A stretch of DNA of 64,000 nt from Hyposmocoma kahamanoa (GCF_003589595.1 NW_020654972.1:10187243-10251242), one strand, 5' to 3'; positions 10,600 through 21,864 are shown, counted from the stretch's first letter. Notes: generated from the letters alone by a model not told the origin. Made by a program: numbers and translations.

Positions 10600-11220
10600 A
10601 AAAAACTTTTTTAACAGGTAAAATCTTTACTAAAAAATAAAAAACTTTTCAAATAAAATTTACGAAGTTTACAAAACGAAAAATCGGCCTCGTTAACAAG
10701 CATCAGTTACTGGGAAATTAAAGGAAGTTTATAAAAAACGACTACCGGATAATTTTCCATTTTCGAATTAGACATAAAAATGTGAAATAACCGGCCAGTG
10801 TTTTGAAAAAATACTGCATTATTTTGGAGATTTCGCTATTGTTTCTCTAGTTGGGATGGTACGTGTAGCAAAGTAATAGAAAAATTCTACTTTCAACATA
10901 TCAGAAAGGCACTCTTTTTAGATCTGGACCTAAATTCTTTGTCTATAGTACTTATTTTTGCTAATAATTATCATACCAAATATGACGCTACTCAAACACA
11001 CTACTGCCTCCTGATTGGTTAAAATATAAATGGTATTTAATTGGCCAATCACAGACACTTCTAATCGATCTTTTTGATCTTTTGTTTTGTAGCGTTAAAG
11101 CTTTTGTTTGAGTTTATTGTCGCGGATTGTTAATTAAACATAAATTAAGTTTTAGATGCGTTTCATTATTGTAATTTACTCGTAGAAAAAGTGTTGTATG
11201 CAATAATTATATAATTAGGT
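10600..11220. other. Intergenic stretch with imperfect hairpin
   Basis: No gene recognised. Around 11010-11055 an imperfect inverted repeat brings 'gattggttaaa' opposite 'ttaattggccaatc', which may be a decayed MITE core. Confidence 0.35.
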
Positions 11221-11224
11221 CTTA

Positions 11225-11225
11225 A

Positions 11226-11264
<39 letters not shown>

Positions 11265-11465
11265 GCACACAATCAACATAGCCCCGCACTAGGGAAACCC
11301 TGTGTCGCGGGTGCCATGGACACACACATAGACAGCCACAAATTACACCCAAACTCACGAGAGAAATAAATGTAGGCCATACAAATATTTCTCCCGGCCC
11401 GGGAATCGAACCCGGGGACCTCTGCGTGGAAGTCCGGTATGGTAACCGTTCGGCCACGGAGGCAG
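11225..11465 (-). mobile_element. SINE-A, full length
   Basis: Read on the minus strand it has the tRNA-like head 'gcctccgtggccgaacgg' (A box), 'gggttcgattcccggg' (B box), the body blocks 'gagtttgggtgtaattt' and 'gggtttccctagtgcgg', and a tail of about a dozen ATT units (11228-11262 on the plus strand). Internal Pol III promoter boxes are intact in sequence. It is nonautonomous and would depend on a LINE reverse transcriptase. Confidence 0.92.
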
Positions 11466-11579
11466 TTAAAAATCACGTACCTACTACACGGTACTCGACT
11501 TTAAGAACCTCATAGTGCAAAGATTGCATAAAATGCAATTGTAACAAAATTCAAAATCTATAATGCGCAGAAAGAAACG

Positions 11580-12037
11580 CATTTGAGGTCTATTTGGTGG
11601 TGACGTGCGGGTAGCGACGGCGGGGAGTGTCGAATCGAGCGCGCGATTGGTAGATAAGTCGACCTTGCTTTCCGTACTGCGTCTACGTCACGCTGACATC
11701 CCCACATATATTCTATTCCAGTCTGTCACGAAATGCCACGTGGTTTGGTATGTAAACAGTTAGTAGTGCAAAAAAGAACCGCTACCGGGTTCACCAGAAC
11801 CTGCATGGTAATCCATCAAGTACACGTGCGTGTCTATTCTTATGGCATGATGTGAAACGTTTAGTTTACGCGGGGGATACGAGTGTCGAACTTTCTGCTT
11901 TCAAAGTTGTGGAGTCTAATGTTGAAAGGAAACTCACGTGCGGATCTCTGCATAGGTCGTGGTGGCTGCAGTATGGAGCCAGCCACCAGCTGTGGAGCTA
12001 GGTATTTCTAGCAATACTTTCATGTAACCTAAAATTG
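11580..12037 (+). promoter_or_regulatory. Possible CpG-rich promoter/first exon (weak)
   Basis: A locally GC- and CpG-rich stretch (11590-11720) contains 'gcgcgattgg', a TATA-like 'acatatatt' near 11703 and a possible initiator about 25 bases downstream. A good splice donor GTAAGT begins at 12038. No protein or downstream exon was recognised, so this could equally be a retroelement 5' end. Confidence 0.22.
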
Positions 12038-12375
12038 GTAAGTACCAAATCTAAATTACAAAAAACCACTTTTCAGTCAACTTTTCTAATTAATGTAAAT
12101 AAATAGTAAATTATTACAATACTAGTACATAATCATAATTAATAAAAATAGGTAAATAAGCGATCGAAGAAGATTACGTATCGCTCGGTGAAGCGGGTGG
12201 CAGGGTCACTGCCCTTGTGTGGTGCATGTGACTTGAGACAATTTTGCAAAACTTTACTATACACAATTAGCCAGAATATTGATCAGAATATTTTTTTATA
12301 TTTTTAGATGATTTAGCATTATTTTTATTATTAATTTCTTAAATATGGCGAGAATGCAAATCAACACACTTTGTA

Positions 12376-12456
12376 AAATTAATAAGTGAAATGTATTATT
12401 TGTATGGCTGAATTAATAAGTGAAATCTAGTATATAAAATTATTTGTATGGCTGAA
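12376..12456. repeat. Two-unit tandem duplication
   Basis: 'attaataagtgaaat' followed by 'ttatttgtatggctga' occurs twice in a row with small differences. An ATGATG-type run follows (12456-12475), resembling the terminus of RTE-type repeats. Confidence 0.6.
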
Positions 12457-12499
12457 TGATGATGTTGATGATGATTCATATTAAAGTCTATTAGTAGCA

Positions 12500-12775
12500 G
12501 TAGAGCTCCTTGTGAAAGAGTTTGTCCAGGGAAGTACTGCCACCTTACCTACTTCTGCCGCAAAACAGTAATATGAGTATTACTGCGTTTCGGTTTAGAA
12601 GGATAAGGGTGGTGGAGAATTACAGACATATGGGACTTGTCCACTTATGTCTCAAGGTAACGGGCGCAGTGGCAGTGTCCTTAAGATCGATGTGATTTAA
12701 AGTTCTGAGTGGCACTGCAACTGTTATGGATAGGCATGTCGCTTACCACCAGGCGCACAACTTGTTTATTATAAA
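12500..12775 (+). repeat. R1 repeat, full length
   Basis: Runs from 'cagtagagctccttgtgaaa' through 'gtccagggaagtactgccac', 'gtattactgcgtttcgg', 'cactgcaactgttatgg' and 'cgcttaccaccaggcgca' to an A-run at 12771. One of the best copies for defining the element. Confidence 0.9.
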
Positions 12776-12811
12776 AAAAATTTACTTATATTAAAATCTT
12801 GTTTATTGTAA

Positions 12812-12945
12812 GAAAATATTCCACCTGTAAGGGTAGCAAATTAGGGGATAAAATCAACCACTTTCCGTTAACCGTTTTCAATAAAAACTTGGCAAATAGA
12901 TGTAATTCCATAAACTTTGTTGGTTTTTTTTATAAAAATGGTGTA
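12812..12945. repeat. MITE-K, partial
   Basis: 'aaaatattccacctgtaagg', 'tagcaaattaggggat' and 'acttggcaaatagatgtaat' match the MITE-K copies at 54, 60 and 63 kb. It ends with a decayed '...gttggtttttt' terminus. Confidence 0.7.
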
Positions 12946-12961
12946 ATCAACTTTCAAAATT

Positions 12962-13190
12962 CCTCAGTGGTCGAATGGCTTGCACACCGGTTTTCATAGT
13001 GTCGCCATCTCTGAGGTCCTAGGTTCGATCCCTGGCCAGGTCAGTATACAAACTAACTTTTTTATTATTGTCTCGGTTGTGGGTGTTTGTGGTACCGTCG
13101 TTGTTTCCGATTTCCATAGCACAAGTGTTTTAGTTACTTACTTTGGGATCAGAGCAACGCATCCGATGTCTAATATATAATAATAAAGTA
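12962..13190 (+). mobile_element. SINE-B, full length
   Basis: tRNA-like head with A box 'tggtcgaatggc' (12969) and B box 'ggttcgatccct' (13022), followed by a family-specific body 'gggtgtttgtggtaccgtcg', 'gcacaagtgttttagtta' and 'ctttgggatcagagcaa', and an ATAATAATA tail. Two more copies flank the ebi pseudogene at 33-34.5 kb. Confidence 0.88.
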
Positions 13191-13789
13191 AGTACACTTT
13201 AAATTTAGAAGACAATCAAATATTGCGTTGTGAAAATGAAGTTTTTCAAACTGGATTTTTACTTTGAATTATGAAAAGCAATGCTACAAAGTGGAGAGAA
13301 CTTCTGTAGTTCATGTTCATTAAAATAGTTTTGTTAAAGTAAGGTATTGTATGTATTCGAGGTGGAATTGAGAAACTACCTTTGACCTTTGACATTCAAG
13401 TACACAACTTTATCGTCATCACGTCTTCACTTCAAATCTAAAACTTATTACATTATTTCCGATCTGTCGCTTGACATGAGAAGCAGACAACTTGTTTTCA
13501 GGTAAGTGAAGCAAAATATTTTGAAAATTGCTCCTGAGGCTGGTCGTATTGAAGCCACTGACGCATAGGATAACGTCGTTATCGAGGTACTTAGCGTAGA
13601 GTAGACATCACTGTACAATAGCTTGCTTTTACGGGATCAGAATGAAGACTCTATTATAGCATGAATCGTGATTAGGTGCCTAAAATGTAAACAGAGGCGA
13701 TAACCGAGCAAAAATTACATTACAAATGGTAGTTTCCTATTTTTAACGATAACAAACGTTAGAACACTTTTTCAAACTGTAATCTGATA

Positions 13790-14590
13790 AAATTTTGCAG
13801 AGACACTCGCTTTATTTCAGAATTTATTTCTTTACAAACCAAATTAAAACCATTTCGTCGTTAAAACCATTCACCAGTCGTATAGTATACGTGTTCTATT
13901 TAGTTCAGTTGATATATAAAATAAATCATTGGTATTGTAAAATACCTTTTGAAAACATCGGTTTTATTGTAATATATATTGTCTCTCATGAAAATTTGTA
14001 GGAATCGTGTTTTCACACTGTATAGTGTATGTCCCCAATTTTACCATATATTTTTTTCCAAGGCGATTGATTCAACACTTCCACTGTTATGCTGAATTAA
14101 CCAAAGCCATTTGAGATTGTGTAGACTTTTAATGCTTTGAAGGCTGGTGCGCGCTTGATGACAGCTTACACAAAAGTGGTACTTGTCGATCTGCCACAGC
14201 CCGTTTTCCTAGTGTTTGATGTGGACCAGACGCTGGATAGTAGCCTCTAAAATATTTTACACCTTTAGGGATCGAGCAATGTCAACCTTTCGCGTACACT
14301 GTAATCTTCAGTCCTAAAGGTATTTTTACGACTTTCATTTTCGTCACAGGAACATAAATAAAATCTCTGTCGCTTTGGAATGAAAATTATTCAAATTCGG
14401 TTTGTGTAAACCGTAATCTAAATTTGTCTTCGACATCGTAGGTCTGTCTTTCGGGGTCGGTCTAACTTGCCCCGTCACAATAAGGTTGGTATTGTCTTAA
14501 CCATGGGCAATTTACCTTTGTTAAACGATAAGTTACTGTGATTCAAATATACGATCAAACCTTTTAACAATTTTTTAAATTAAATAGTGT
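13790..14590. repeat. R5 repeat, copy 2
   Basis: The left part (13790-13990) matches 24240-24359 and, inverted, 27950-28165 ('gcagagacactcgctttatt', 'tcattggtattgtaaaat'). The right part matches 6352-6960. This copy lacks the hAT MITE found in the 24-kb copy, and so shows the unoccupied arrangement. Confidence 0.8.
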
Positions 14591-14599
14591 TTTTTATAA

Positions 14600-14795
14600 T
14601 ACCAAGTAACGGAACAAAAAAGTCGCGCGCCTGTTGGTAAGCGACACGCCTATCCATAAAAGTTGCAGTGCCTCTCAGAGCTTTACATCGCAAAGATCTT
14701 ATCGGCACTGCTATTACGCCTGTTACCCTGAGATATAAGTTCACAAATCCCATGTACCTGTTATTTCACCAGCACCCTTCTAAACTAAAACGCAG
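14600..14795 (-). repeat. R1 repeat, partial
   Basis: Matches 6985-7190 closely and breaks off at the same place before LINE sequence. Part of the duplicated block. Confidence 0.85.
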
Positions 14796-14799
14796 TATT

Positions 14800-15240
14800 T
14801 TTTTTTATAAATTATAAGTGCGCATTTGACTTCCATCTCACCTGATGGAAAGTGACGATGAGGTCGACGATGGAGCATACACACCTAACTAATGCCTTTC
14901 CACTCTCGGCGCTTGAAAAGGCCCAAGTTGTAATGTTCAGGGAACAAGTTGCAGGCAGAGAATTCCACTCCATAGCCGTTCGCATATAAATGTGGAAGCA
15001 TAACGTTTCGTGCGAATCTTTGGAATATCCACAATATAGGGGTGGAACCCAATTAAATCGTGTAATTGCATCGCAGACTCTCCGTGGTATATCCTGTAAA
15101 ATATCGATAAGCAGGCAACTTTACGGCGGTGTTCAAGGCTCTGCAGCTTCGCCTCCACTAATTCCGAGTCACCCATAATCCTCTTAGCACAGTTGTCTAT
15201 TGAATCCAAGGTGGCCAGTTGGTATTATCCCGGTGTAAAG
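14800..15240 (-). pseudogene. LINE reverse transcriptase C-terminus, duplicate
   Basis: Minus-strand translation has 'LQSLEHRRKVACLSIFYRIY', 'IGFHPYIVDIPKIRTKRYAS' and 'TFI', as in 7190-7660. It lacks the segment corresponding to roughly 7390-7460 in the 3' part and about 80 bases equivalent to 7657-7739, where 'gtggccagttg' joins directly to 'tcccggtgtaaagt'. Nonfunctional. Confidence 0.87.
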
Positions 15241-15299
15241 TTTCGAGGTGGTAGTGGACCGAATCGAGATTTGAGTGAAGACCTCGGATGTTAGTGAGG

Positions 15300-15850
15300 T
15301 GCTCTTATAATGGGAGGACGTGCAACCGCTGTGTAAAGTGAATAGGCAGGAAGAAGACAGTTGAATGAGGCGCTGCGTCGTATTCAACCAAGCAGCAAGC
15401 TCACGCTGCCTCACAAGGGTCCCCCCCCCCCGGATATGGCCACCTGGTCCACCCTTCCGGTCGCCGACCGGCAAGGTGGAGAATTCCGGGATTTTTCGTT
15501 GGATGGCGGGGCAGCCTTTCACGGATAGCTTTCCTGCCACTGGGGCTTGGGCTTCGGATTCCGCTAGCCTCCAGAACCGAGTGCTCAATATGGCCGTACA
15601 AGCAGCTACAACGCTTCATCAAGCGCAATGCAACTGTTTAGACCCAACCTCCTAATGGCAATTCCCGAACATGAGTCGGAACACGGTGTAAACCTTTTGG
15701 CGACTCGACTGCGTCGGGATGGTGGTAGCTAGCCACGGCCGAAGCCTACCACCGGTAGTTGTTGTACTTTAGCACCATCCAGGGGTCACTTTGAGGGTTT
15801 CGAGGGTAAACCTACGGAAACCAGCAACATCAACCCCCAATGCTTATATT
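15300..15850. other. GC-rich remnant, probably retroelement
   Basis: Base composition changes sharply from AT-rich to GC-rich. It contains an 11-C run (15421-15431) and an inverted repeat bringing 'ggtggtag' (about 15721) opposite 'ctaccacc' (about 15745). Open frames exist on both strands but no domain was recognised. GC islands at 29.7-30.2 and 45.3-45.5 kb have similar character. A LINE 5' region is my best guess. Confidence 0.35.
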
Positions 15851-16435
15851 ACTGTTTGGCGGCAGAAATTGGTAAGATGACGAACTATGTAACAAGGAGT
15901 TTTGTTGCTATTCAGTCCGTACATTTACAACTTTTGTAAATTGAAGCACTTGAATACGTTAATCAAACGACACACCTTTTGTTGAGTGATCTGGTGAAGT
16001 CGGATAATACTTCTACCATCACATAATACCACTAAATAATACCCTCTTTGTATGGTGTAGTTAGATTTCGATTACCGAATAGTATCGAACGTCAATGTCA
16101 CCTCGGTACACTCATGTGTCGTAGTAGATACCGCTACGTTTTCACTGGTTGATCGTCCTGGCTCTAATACACGTACGGTCGTGTACAGTTTTCAATTGTT
16201 GTCAATAGAAGTAACTAAAAAGTATAGCTTTTTTATCCGTGACATTAACGGAGAACCATTAGAATCTTTACATTTACTCAGATCATGTCCTCTTGAAAAC
16301 CAGCGATTCGTTCTGTGTACCGTCTAGGCTCTCGGGTTTCTCTCAGAGAATAGTTTAAGGAGACTGGTATCGTGACTGTGGCATCACAGTACATTTACTC
16401 AAATATTTTATATGCCCGTAAAAATGTGGTGTATA
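15851..16435. other. Unrecognised stretch
   Basis: No repeat or gene recognised between the GC-rich remnant and the LINE C-terminus that follows. Confidence 0.35.
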
Positions 16436-16439
16436 CCAT

Positions 16440-16917
16440 TTCAATAAGTAAGAAGATATCCATAATATTAACCTTAGAGCTAAGTCTAAACTCATGGTAC
16501 CACGATTTCGTTTAGCCAAAGTTAACAACTCTTTTATGGGGAGCTGTATACGTTTGCACAATAAGATTCCGGAGCATATATTAAGTTTGTCATTTCCTAA
16601 GTTTAAAAACTACATTAAAAATTTTTTGATCGAAAAATCATATTACAAAATTGAAGACTACGTGTTAGATAAAGATGTATGGAAAGACGACACGGCTCCA
16701 GAATTCAAAGTGTATCCCATAGCATTTAAGTTTATTTGAAAAGAGCCATCCCTAGAGTTTCTTGCTCGTTCTTCTCAGGGAGGTCAGCGTAGTGAACGAG
16801 CAGTAGCTTAAATGTAACGTTTTCAAGTGTAAATTTATTTTACCTATGGAATGGAAAATGTTACTAACAAATTATATGGGTCTATGCCCGAAATAAATGA
16901 TTCTATTCTATTCTTAT
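16440..16917 (+). pseudogene. LINE C-terminus and 3' UTR
   Basis: An 81-residue frame (16494-16736) has 'VPRFRLAKVNNSFMGSCIRL', 'HNKIPEHI', 'LSFPKFKNYIKNFLIEKSYY' and 'KIEDYVLDKDVW', the basic C-terminal tail seen after the RT domain of CR1-like non-LTR elements. The 3' UTR follows and ends with 'aataaatgattctattct' plus a second attct unit, a microsatellite-like LINE terminus. 5' truncated. The same family lies inverted at 20883-21195. Confidence 0.83.
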
Positions 16918-17660
16918 TAATAGTAGAAATAGGCCACTGTTTATCACATTTCTGTATGTGGTTAGTATTTTTCAAGCTCACGCATGTAATCAAAAGAACT
17001 CTTTCGTTAATTTAACGATCTCCATTAACCATTTTGAGATGCCTGCCAAGAAGGGACTGACGATTCCTTCTCGCATCTTATCAAGATATCCATGGCACTT
17101 AAGAGTTAACAACAGCTTAGATAAAACATGTATTTTGGAATCGGGTTTCCATATTATTATGTTAATATTTCGGTTCGCCAATATTAAAATCACAATATTT
17201 AGGTACATATTATCATCTTCACGTATCTACATAGATCTGATTATTATTAATAAATGTTGAGTTACGGAATAACTATAAATTTGTCAAGATTTAGTGCTTT
17301 AATGTATAGATTAACTCATTTCTCTTCGTATGCATTTCACATCGAGTATATAACCAGAAATAAGGGCTATCCATCCCTGGCAACTCACCAGGCAAATGGG
17401 CCTTATATCACTTTTAAATATCAACTGTCGTTTGCACTGAAATCACAAATTACAAAGCTGAAATAGTACAGCGCCAACAACCTGTGATTACGTCTTTGTA
17501 TATTCCAAAAATATTCTGTACTTATTGTAATAAAGATAATATCTCTAAGTATGGGGGGTTATTCTAATTACAAAACAAACGTAATTACATTTCATCGGTA
17601 ATTAAATATCAAATGTACAATTTTTCAATTTTTTATCCATTACAGCAAAGCTCAAGCTAA
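16918..17660. other. Unrecognised AT-rich stretch
   Basis: Short open frames on both strands have no recognisable motif. Confidence 0.35.
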
Positions 17661-17676
17661 ACTGGTGATTTGAAGT

Positions 17677-17707
17677 AAAACAATTGACGACACCCGTCAA
17701 TTGTTTT
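17677..17707. repeat. Perfect 13-bp hairpin
   Basis: 'aaaacaattgacg' (17677-17689) and its exact reverse complement (17695-17707) are separated by a 5-base loop. No T-run or gene end nearby supports a terminator. It may be the core of a palindromic MITE. Confidence 0.6.
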
Positions 17708-18622
17708 GAATTCGGGCTGGCCAATCGGAGCGCAGTTGTCACCGTAATGATATGGCAGAATAATTTTCAAACAAATTAAATGACATTTCGTCTTTATTTC
17801 TGGTAATATACTCGATGGCATTTCATAAGCAGGGACCTAGTATCCTCATAAGAATAGTCACATAACTTCGGTGACGACTTGACCAGTGGATAAAAAGTCA
17901 GCCACTCTTTGGATACCCCTTGGAAAATCAGTAACTCTAACTTGGCATGTAAATCAGTGACATGTGAGGAATTTCCGATTTATATCTGTGTTGCACTGGT
18001 TCCGCATGCCTTTAGGCAAACAACATTCACCCATCTGATCCTAGTCAAACCACGGCGCATGATCTTGACGCGAATGCCGAGAACGGGTATACAACGCGCA
18101 TTTTGGTCCCATTCATCACTGTCTTGTGTTCGAGCTTTGCGAGTCGTTTCATTTATTTCCGTTTAATTACTAAGCCTCATTATTGTTGGAGACCTGCCTT
18201 ATCGCTGGACTGAGATAGTAAAAGGCTTCCTTAAAAGCTACGGAGTTTCGAAAAGAAAATCGATTCCGTCTTCCATCAGTGTCTTTGCTTCGTGCACTTA
18301 TATTTCCATGGTCCAATTTTGATAGCACAGGATCATAAACAGAACAACTGGTCCTCCAGGTCAAAGTTTTCTTTTTTAGACCAGTGTCGTATTCTCGTCG
18401 ACATCGAGTGACGCTATTAGCTACACAAAGGAATACGGACAAACTGTCACACATATCAAGCCAGTGTGAAAAAAGATCATTATACAGATATTAATGTTCA
18501 TGTCGGCTGTAGAAAACGTTTTATTTTTTGCTTTTCCACAACATTGCCTTTGAAATCAACTTAAGAGAAGAAAAGAACTTGTCAGCTAATAATTTTTTCT
18601 ATCAAAAAAGTACGATATTTCA

Positions 18623-18701
18623 TATCGATACTTGACAGCTTCCCAACCCTGCCCAATATAGTTGGAGCATCGGTGTACGATAATGCTGCCGTTAATCGCA
18701 G
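18623..18701 (+). promoter_or_regulatory. DRE-like core promoter motif with short putative exon (weak)
   Basis: TATCGATA (18623-18630) is the DREF-binding core-promoter octamer of insect housekeeping genes. About 50 bases downstream is an ATG (18683) opening MLPLIA, followed by a CAG|GTAAGC donor (GT at 18702). Spacing and order fit a first coding exon, but no downstream exon was recognised. Treat as a hypothesis. Confidence 0.25.
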
Positions 18702-18702
18702 G

Positions 18703-19435
18703 TAAGCCGTGTGAGTTAACGAGGTTTCTTGTTAACTTTGCACAGGAACTTCATGGGTTAAAGTGTTTGAGGATAGATTGGGTTCTTGACCTCTGAGTTG
18801 ACTATAGTAGCGATTTAGTAATCTTTGGGTATGTCTATATTATGTCGTATAACAGTTTTGGGCATAATTTATAAAAAGCGTAGCGGAATAAGAGTAGACC
18901 TAAAGATGTAGAAGAATGAACTTCATTTGTTCGATACAATTTGGGAAAACTGCGCCTTGAGCTGTAAAATGTGGAAAGAAAAATTGAAGACGCCTTTATT
19001 CGGCTGGGGAACGGTTATAGCATGTAAAAAATATATAAATCCGTAAAATTGTCTGTATATGGGAAATTACGCAGCTGTATTGTTTTATGGAATTATAAAT
19101 ATACGTAGAATTTACACAAAGGTTTGTGTAGACTGCACGACTCAAAATTAAGGAATATGAAAATTTATGAATATTTTTATAATTAGAAAAATACAGATCA
19201 ATTCTACGGCAATTTCATAAGAGCTCCATTTTATAAATTTTCACACATTCGGCATCAGTGAGCTGGAATCATTCACACATATCCATATGGACGTTTTGGA
19301 TATTACATACGTGACGTCACTGATGCGTGAGTAAGTATGCGAGGTATGCGTTGTACGTAAACGCTTAAACCGATCATAAGTTGATAGAGGGTCAATTAAT
19401 ATAAAATTTTTACCAATGTATGTTCTATAATTCTA
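18703..19435. other. Unrecognised stretch
   Basis: AT-rich, no repeat shared within the window. A CRE-like octamer TGACGTCA lies at 19312-19319. Confidence 0.35.
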
Positions 19436-19580
19436 ATCATCATCAGCGTATCGCAGTCCACTGTTGGACATATACCTCTCACAATGTGCGCCATTTTGTC
19501 GTTTGTCACATCCATCGTCTGTCATCAGTCTTTTTAGAGGGCGTCCTACACTGCGTTTGTGGTCTCCATTCAAGAACCGT
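19436..19580 (-). mobile_element. RTE-type LINE 3' terminus
   Basis: 'tcatcatcagcgtatcgcag', 'tccactgttggacatatacc' and 'aatgtgcgcca' are the familiar lepidopteran RTE 3' UTR blocks in reverse orientation. Three TTAGG units follow directly (19580-19594). Confidence 0.7.
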
Positions 19581-20162
19581 TAGGTTAGGTTAGGGAAACC
19601 GAAGTTATTGACTCTGATAGATGTGGCTAGTCCTCGACCACTTCAGCTTTTTTTTTTAATAATACCAAGTTGTTTTTGTTCCTGTTCTGTTTTTACGAGT
19701 ATTTTGATTTTTGTTTCTTTATTTTTTTCACAAAATTCCGGGCGCAAAATATTAGAAAATAAATATGGCTGTTTATAAAAATAACAGAAAATGACCAAAA
19801 ATAGAATGTGTATGGCGTTAATTGGAGGTATTGTTGTCATGACGGTTCACAGAAGTTGTATTGGTCCGTCGCGTGCGATTTACCGAGCGCACGGGGTAAT
19901 TTATATGATGTAACAATCAAAATAAGCCGAATTCTATTGTAGATCTAAAAAATAAATGGGTGACGTAGATATTATTTTGGTATTTGTTTTTTACACTATT
20001 ACAGGTGTTATAATAGGCTGAATATTATTACTTAAAAAATGATAGTGTAGCGGACGGGCGCGTTAAGGAAGAGCCGCCATTGGTTTTAACGGGACCTGTA
20101 AAGAGTCCCGGAGAAAAAAAAGAGAAACATTGATTAGAAAAGCAAATACACGCGATTTGGTA

Positions 20163-20290
20163 ATAGTAGAGCTCCTTGTGAAAGAGACTTGTTAACTTAT
20201 ATCTCAGGGTAACTGGCGCAGTGGGAATGGCGCTCAGATCTTTGTGATTTAAAGCTATGAGTAGCAATGCAACTTTTATGGGCAGGACTC
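20163..20290 (+). repeat. R1 repeat, internally deleted
   Basis: 'tagtagagctccttgtgaaa' is joined directly to 'acttgttaacttatatctca', skipping about 120 internal bases, then continues to 'gtagcaatgcaactttta'. The preceding 20085-20160 has Penelope-like words ('gggacctgtaaag', 'aaatacacgcgattt'). Confidence 0.8.
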
Positions 20291-20882
20291 ATGTGGAGTA
20301 GATAAATTAAAGCAGGAAATTAATAGTAGGCCGAATGTAGGGGTTATATTCGGCTACAAGCTCCCACCAGCATGACCATAAAGCCGTAAGAGCTTCCTTC
20401 GACATACCACCGCTTTAGAAAGTAGTCCAATGGACGCGATGCGCAAACTTTAGCAAGCCAAACTCCTTGCTCCTCTTGATTTTATTATCCCAGCTGAAAG
20501 TCTCTACCCCGGGCACGAGTTTCAGTGGTTAATATTAATATCTCCAATGACATTAGGTCAACTTTAGTGTTTGGTTATTTTCTGTTATTTTTGTAAACAG
20601 CCATGTTTATTGACTAATATTATGCTGCTCTAATTTTGTAAAGAAAAAATAAAGAAACAAAAAACAAAATAAAAAACAGAACAAGTCGAAAAATTTAAGT
20701 GACGTAGTCTTTATTGAAGGTATGGAAATCCTTAAACCGTCACGAGTAATCGATGTAGAGACAACATAGTGAAATGGGGATATTATATGAACTCAATTCA
20801 AAGCCATTGTGGTTGCGGATCCCCCACAAACATGTCTTACTTGCTCTCATGTCCACTGGGTTAAGGCAACGGTTATGGGTCA

Positions 20883-21195
20883 AAGTCAATATCAAAGTCA
20901 AAGATTATTTATTGCATAGGTAAAATAAATTTACACTTGAAAACGTCACATTTTAAGCTATTGCTCGTTCACTACGCTGACCTCCCTGAGAAGAACGAGC
21001 AAGAAACTCTAGGGATTGCTCTTTTCAAATAAACTTAAATGCTATGGAATACACTTTGAATCAAATTTGTGTGGATTCTGGAGCCATGTCGTCTTTCCAT
21101 ACATCTTTATCTAACACGTAGTCTTCAATTTTGTAATATGATTTTTCGATCAAAATATTTTTAATGTAGTTTTTAAACTTTTTTAAACTTGGGCT
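20883..21195 (-). pseudogene. LINE C-terminus and 3' UTR, inverted copy
   Basis: Reverse complement of the 16550-16900 element: it shares 'ttgctcgttcactacgctga', 'cctccctgagaagaacgagc', 'acgtagtcttcaattttg' and 'atgatttttcgatcaaaa'. The last coding residues before the stop are present but truncated upstream at about 21195. Confidence 0.82.
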
Positions 21196-21199
21196 TAGA

Positions 21200-21600
21200 G
21201 GGGGCTGCTTACTGGGTCAAAGAAATAAAGATCTAGTTTTTTTATTGAGTTTTATCATTGACTCGACAAGAAGAATGGACAGAACTGCCGCTACCCCCAG
21301 GCGGCTAGTCTCATTTCCAATTAAGATTGCAGTGCAAGCAAATCGAATTTGTCTGTTATGTTTTTATTCATCGTATTCCAATGTCATACGTAATACAAGC
21401 GACTTTTCATCCCCATATTACAAAAAGTAAGGGGAGAATAAAAGGGTAACTTAGAAAATCCGTCTACAGTCGATTTCACGTAGTTGTTTACTTGGCTTGC
21501 GAAGATTGACCCAGTTAAGTAAGGTGAGGGGAGACCTAGTATATTTGGGCATTTAGGCGGATGTTACACTGAGAATTTAACAAATCTATGATATCGAGTT
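21200..21600. other. Unrecognised stretch
   Basis: No gene or repeat recognised. Confidence 0.3.
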
Positions 21601-21619
21601 TTTTGTTACACATTTCTGT

Positions 21620-21715
21620 CACCCGTGACAAGGTCCCAATCTGTAAAGGGCCCGAAACGTTGGTTTGTTTGAAAAAAGAAACATACGTGATTTAGATCCG
21701 AAAGTTTCATTTTCT
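21620..21715 (+). repeat. Penelope-like terminal fragment
   Basis: 'aagggcccgaaacgttggtt', 'tgtttgaaaaaag', 'catacgtgatttagatccg' and 'gtttcattttc' match 42990-43105 and the arms at 52.3 and 53.1 kb. The 'cccgaaacgt' block after a short stem resembles Penelope-like terminal repeats, by recalled pattern only. Confidence 0.55.
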
Positions 21716-21864
21716 ATATCTATTATAAATAAAATTTACATTTATGAATAATTATTATTAATAAAAATATCGAACATGAAGAAAAATTCCGTCAATGCGA
21801 AAGGTCTAATCAGACACGTTTGGTGACTTTTTATTATGATATCAATAATTCAGAGAACAAATCC

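Noticed and set aside
17909..18454. 85- and 94-codon frames on opposite strands
   Set aside because: No motif, no splice or promoter context, mutually adjacent on opposite strands. Likely chance.
4659..19319. Two TGACGTCA (CRE-like) octamers, at 4659-4666 and 19312-19319
   Set aside because: An octamer is expected about once or more by chance in this length, and neither is near a supported promoter.
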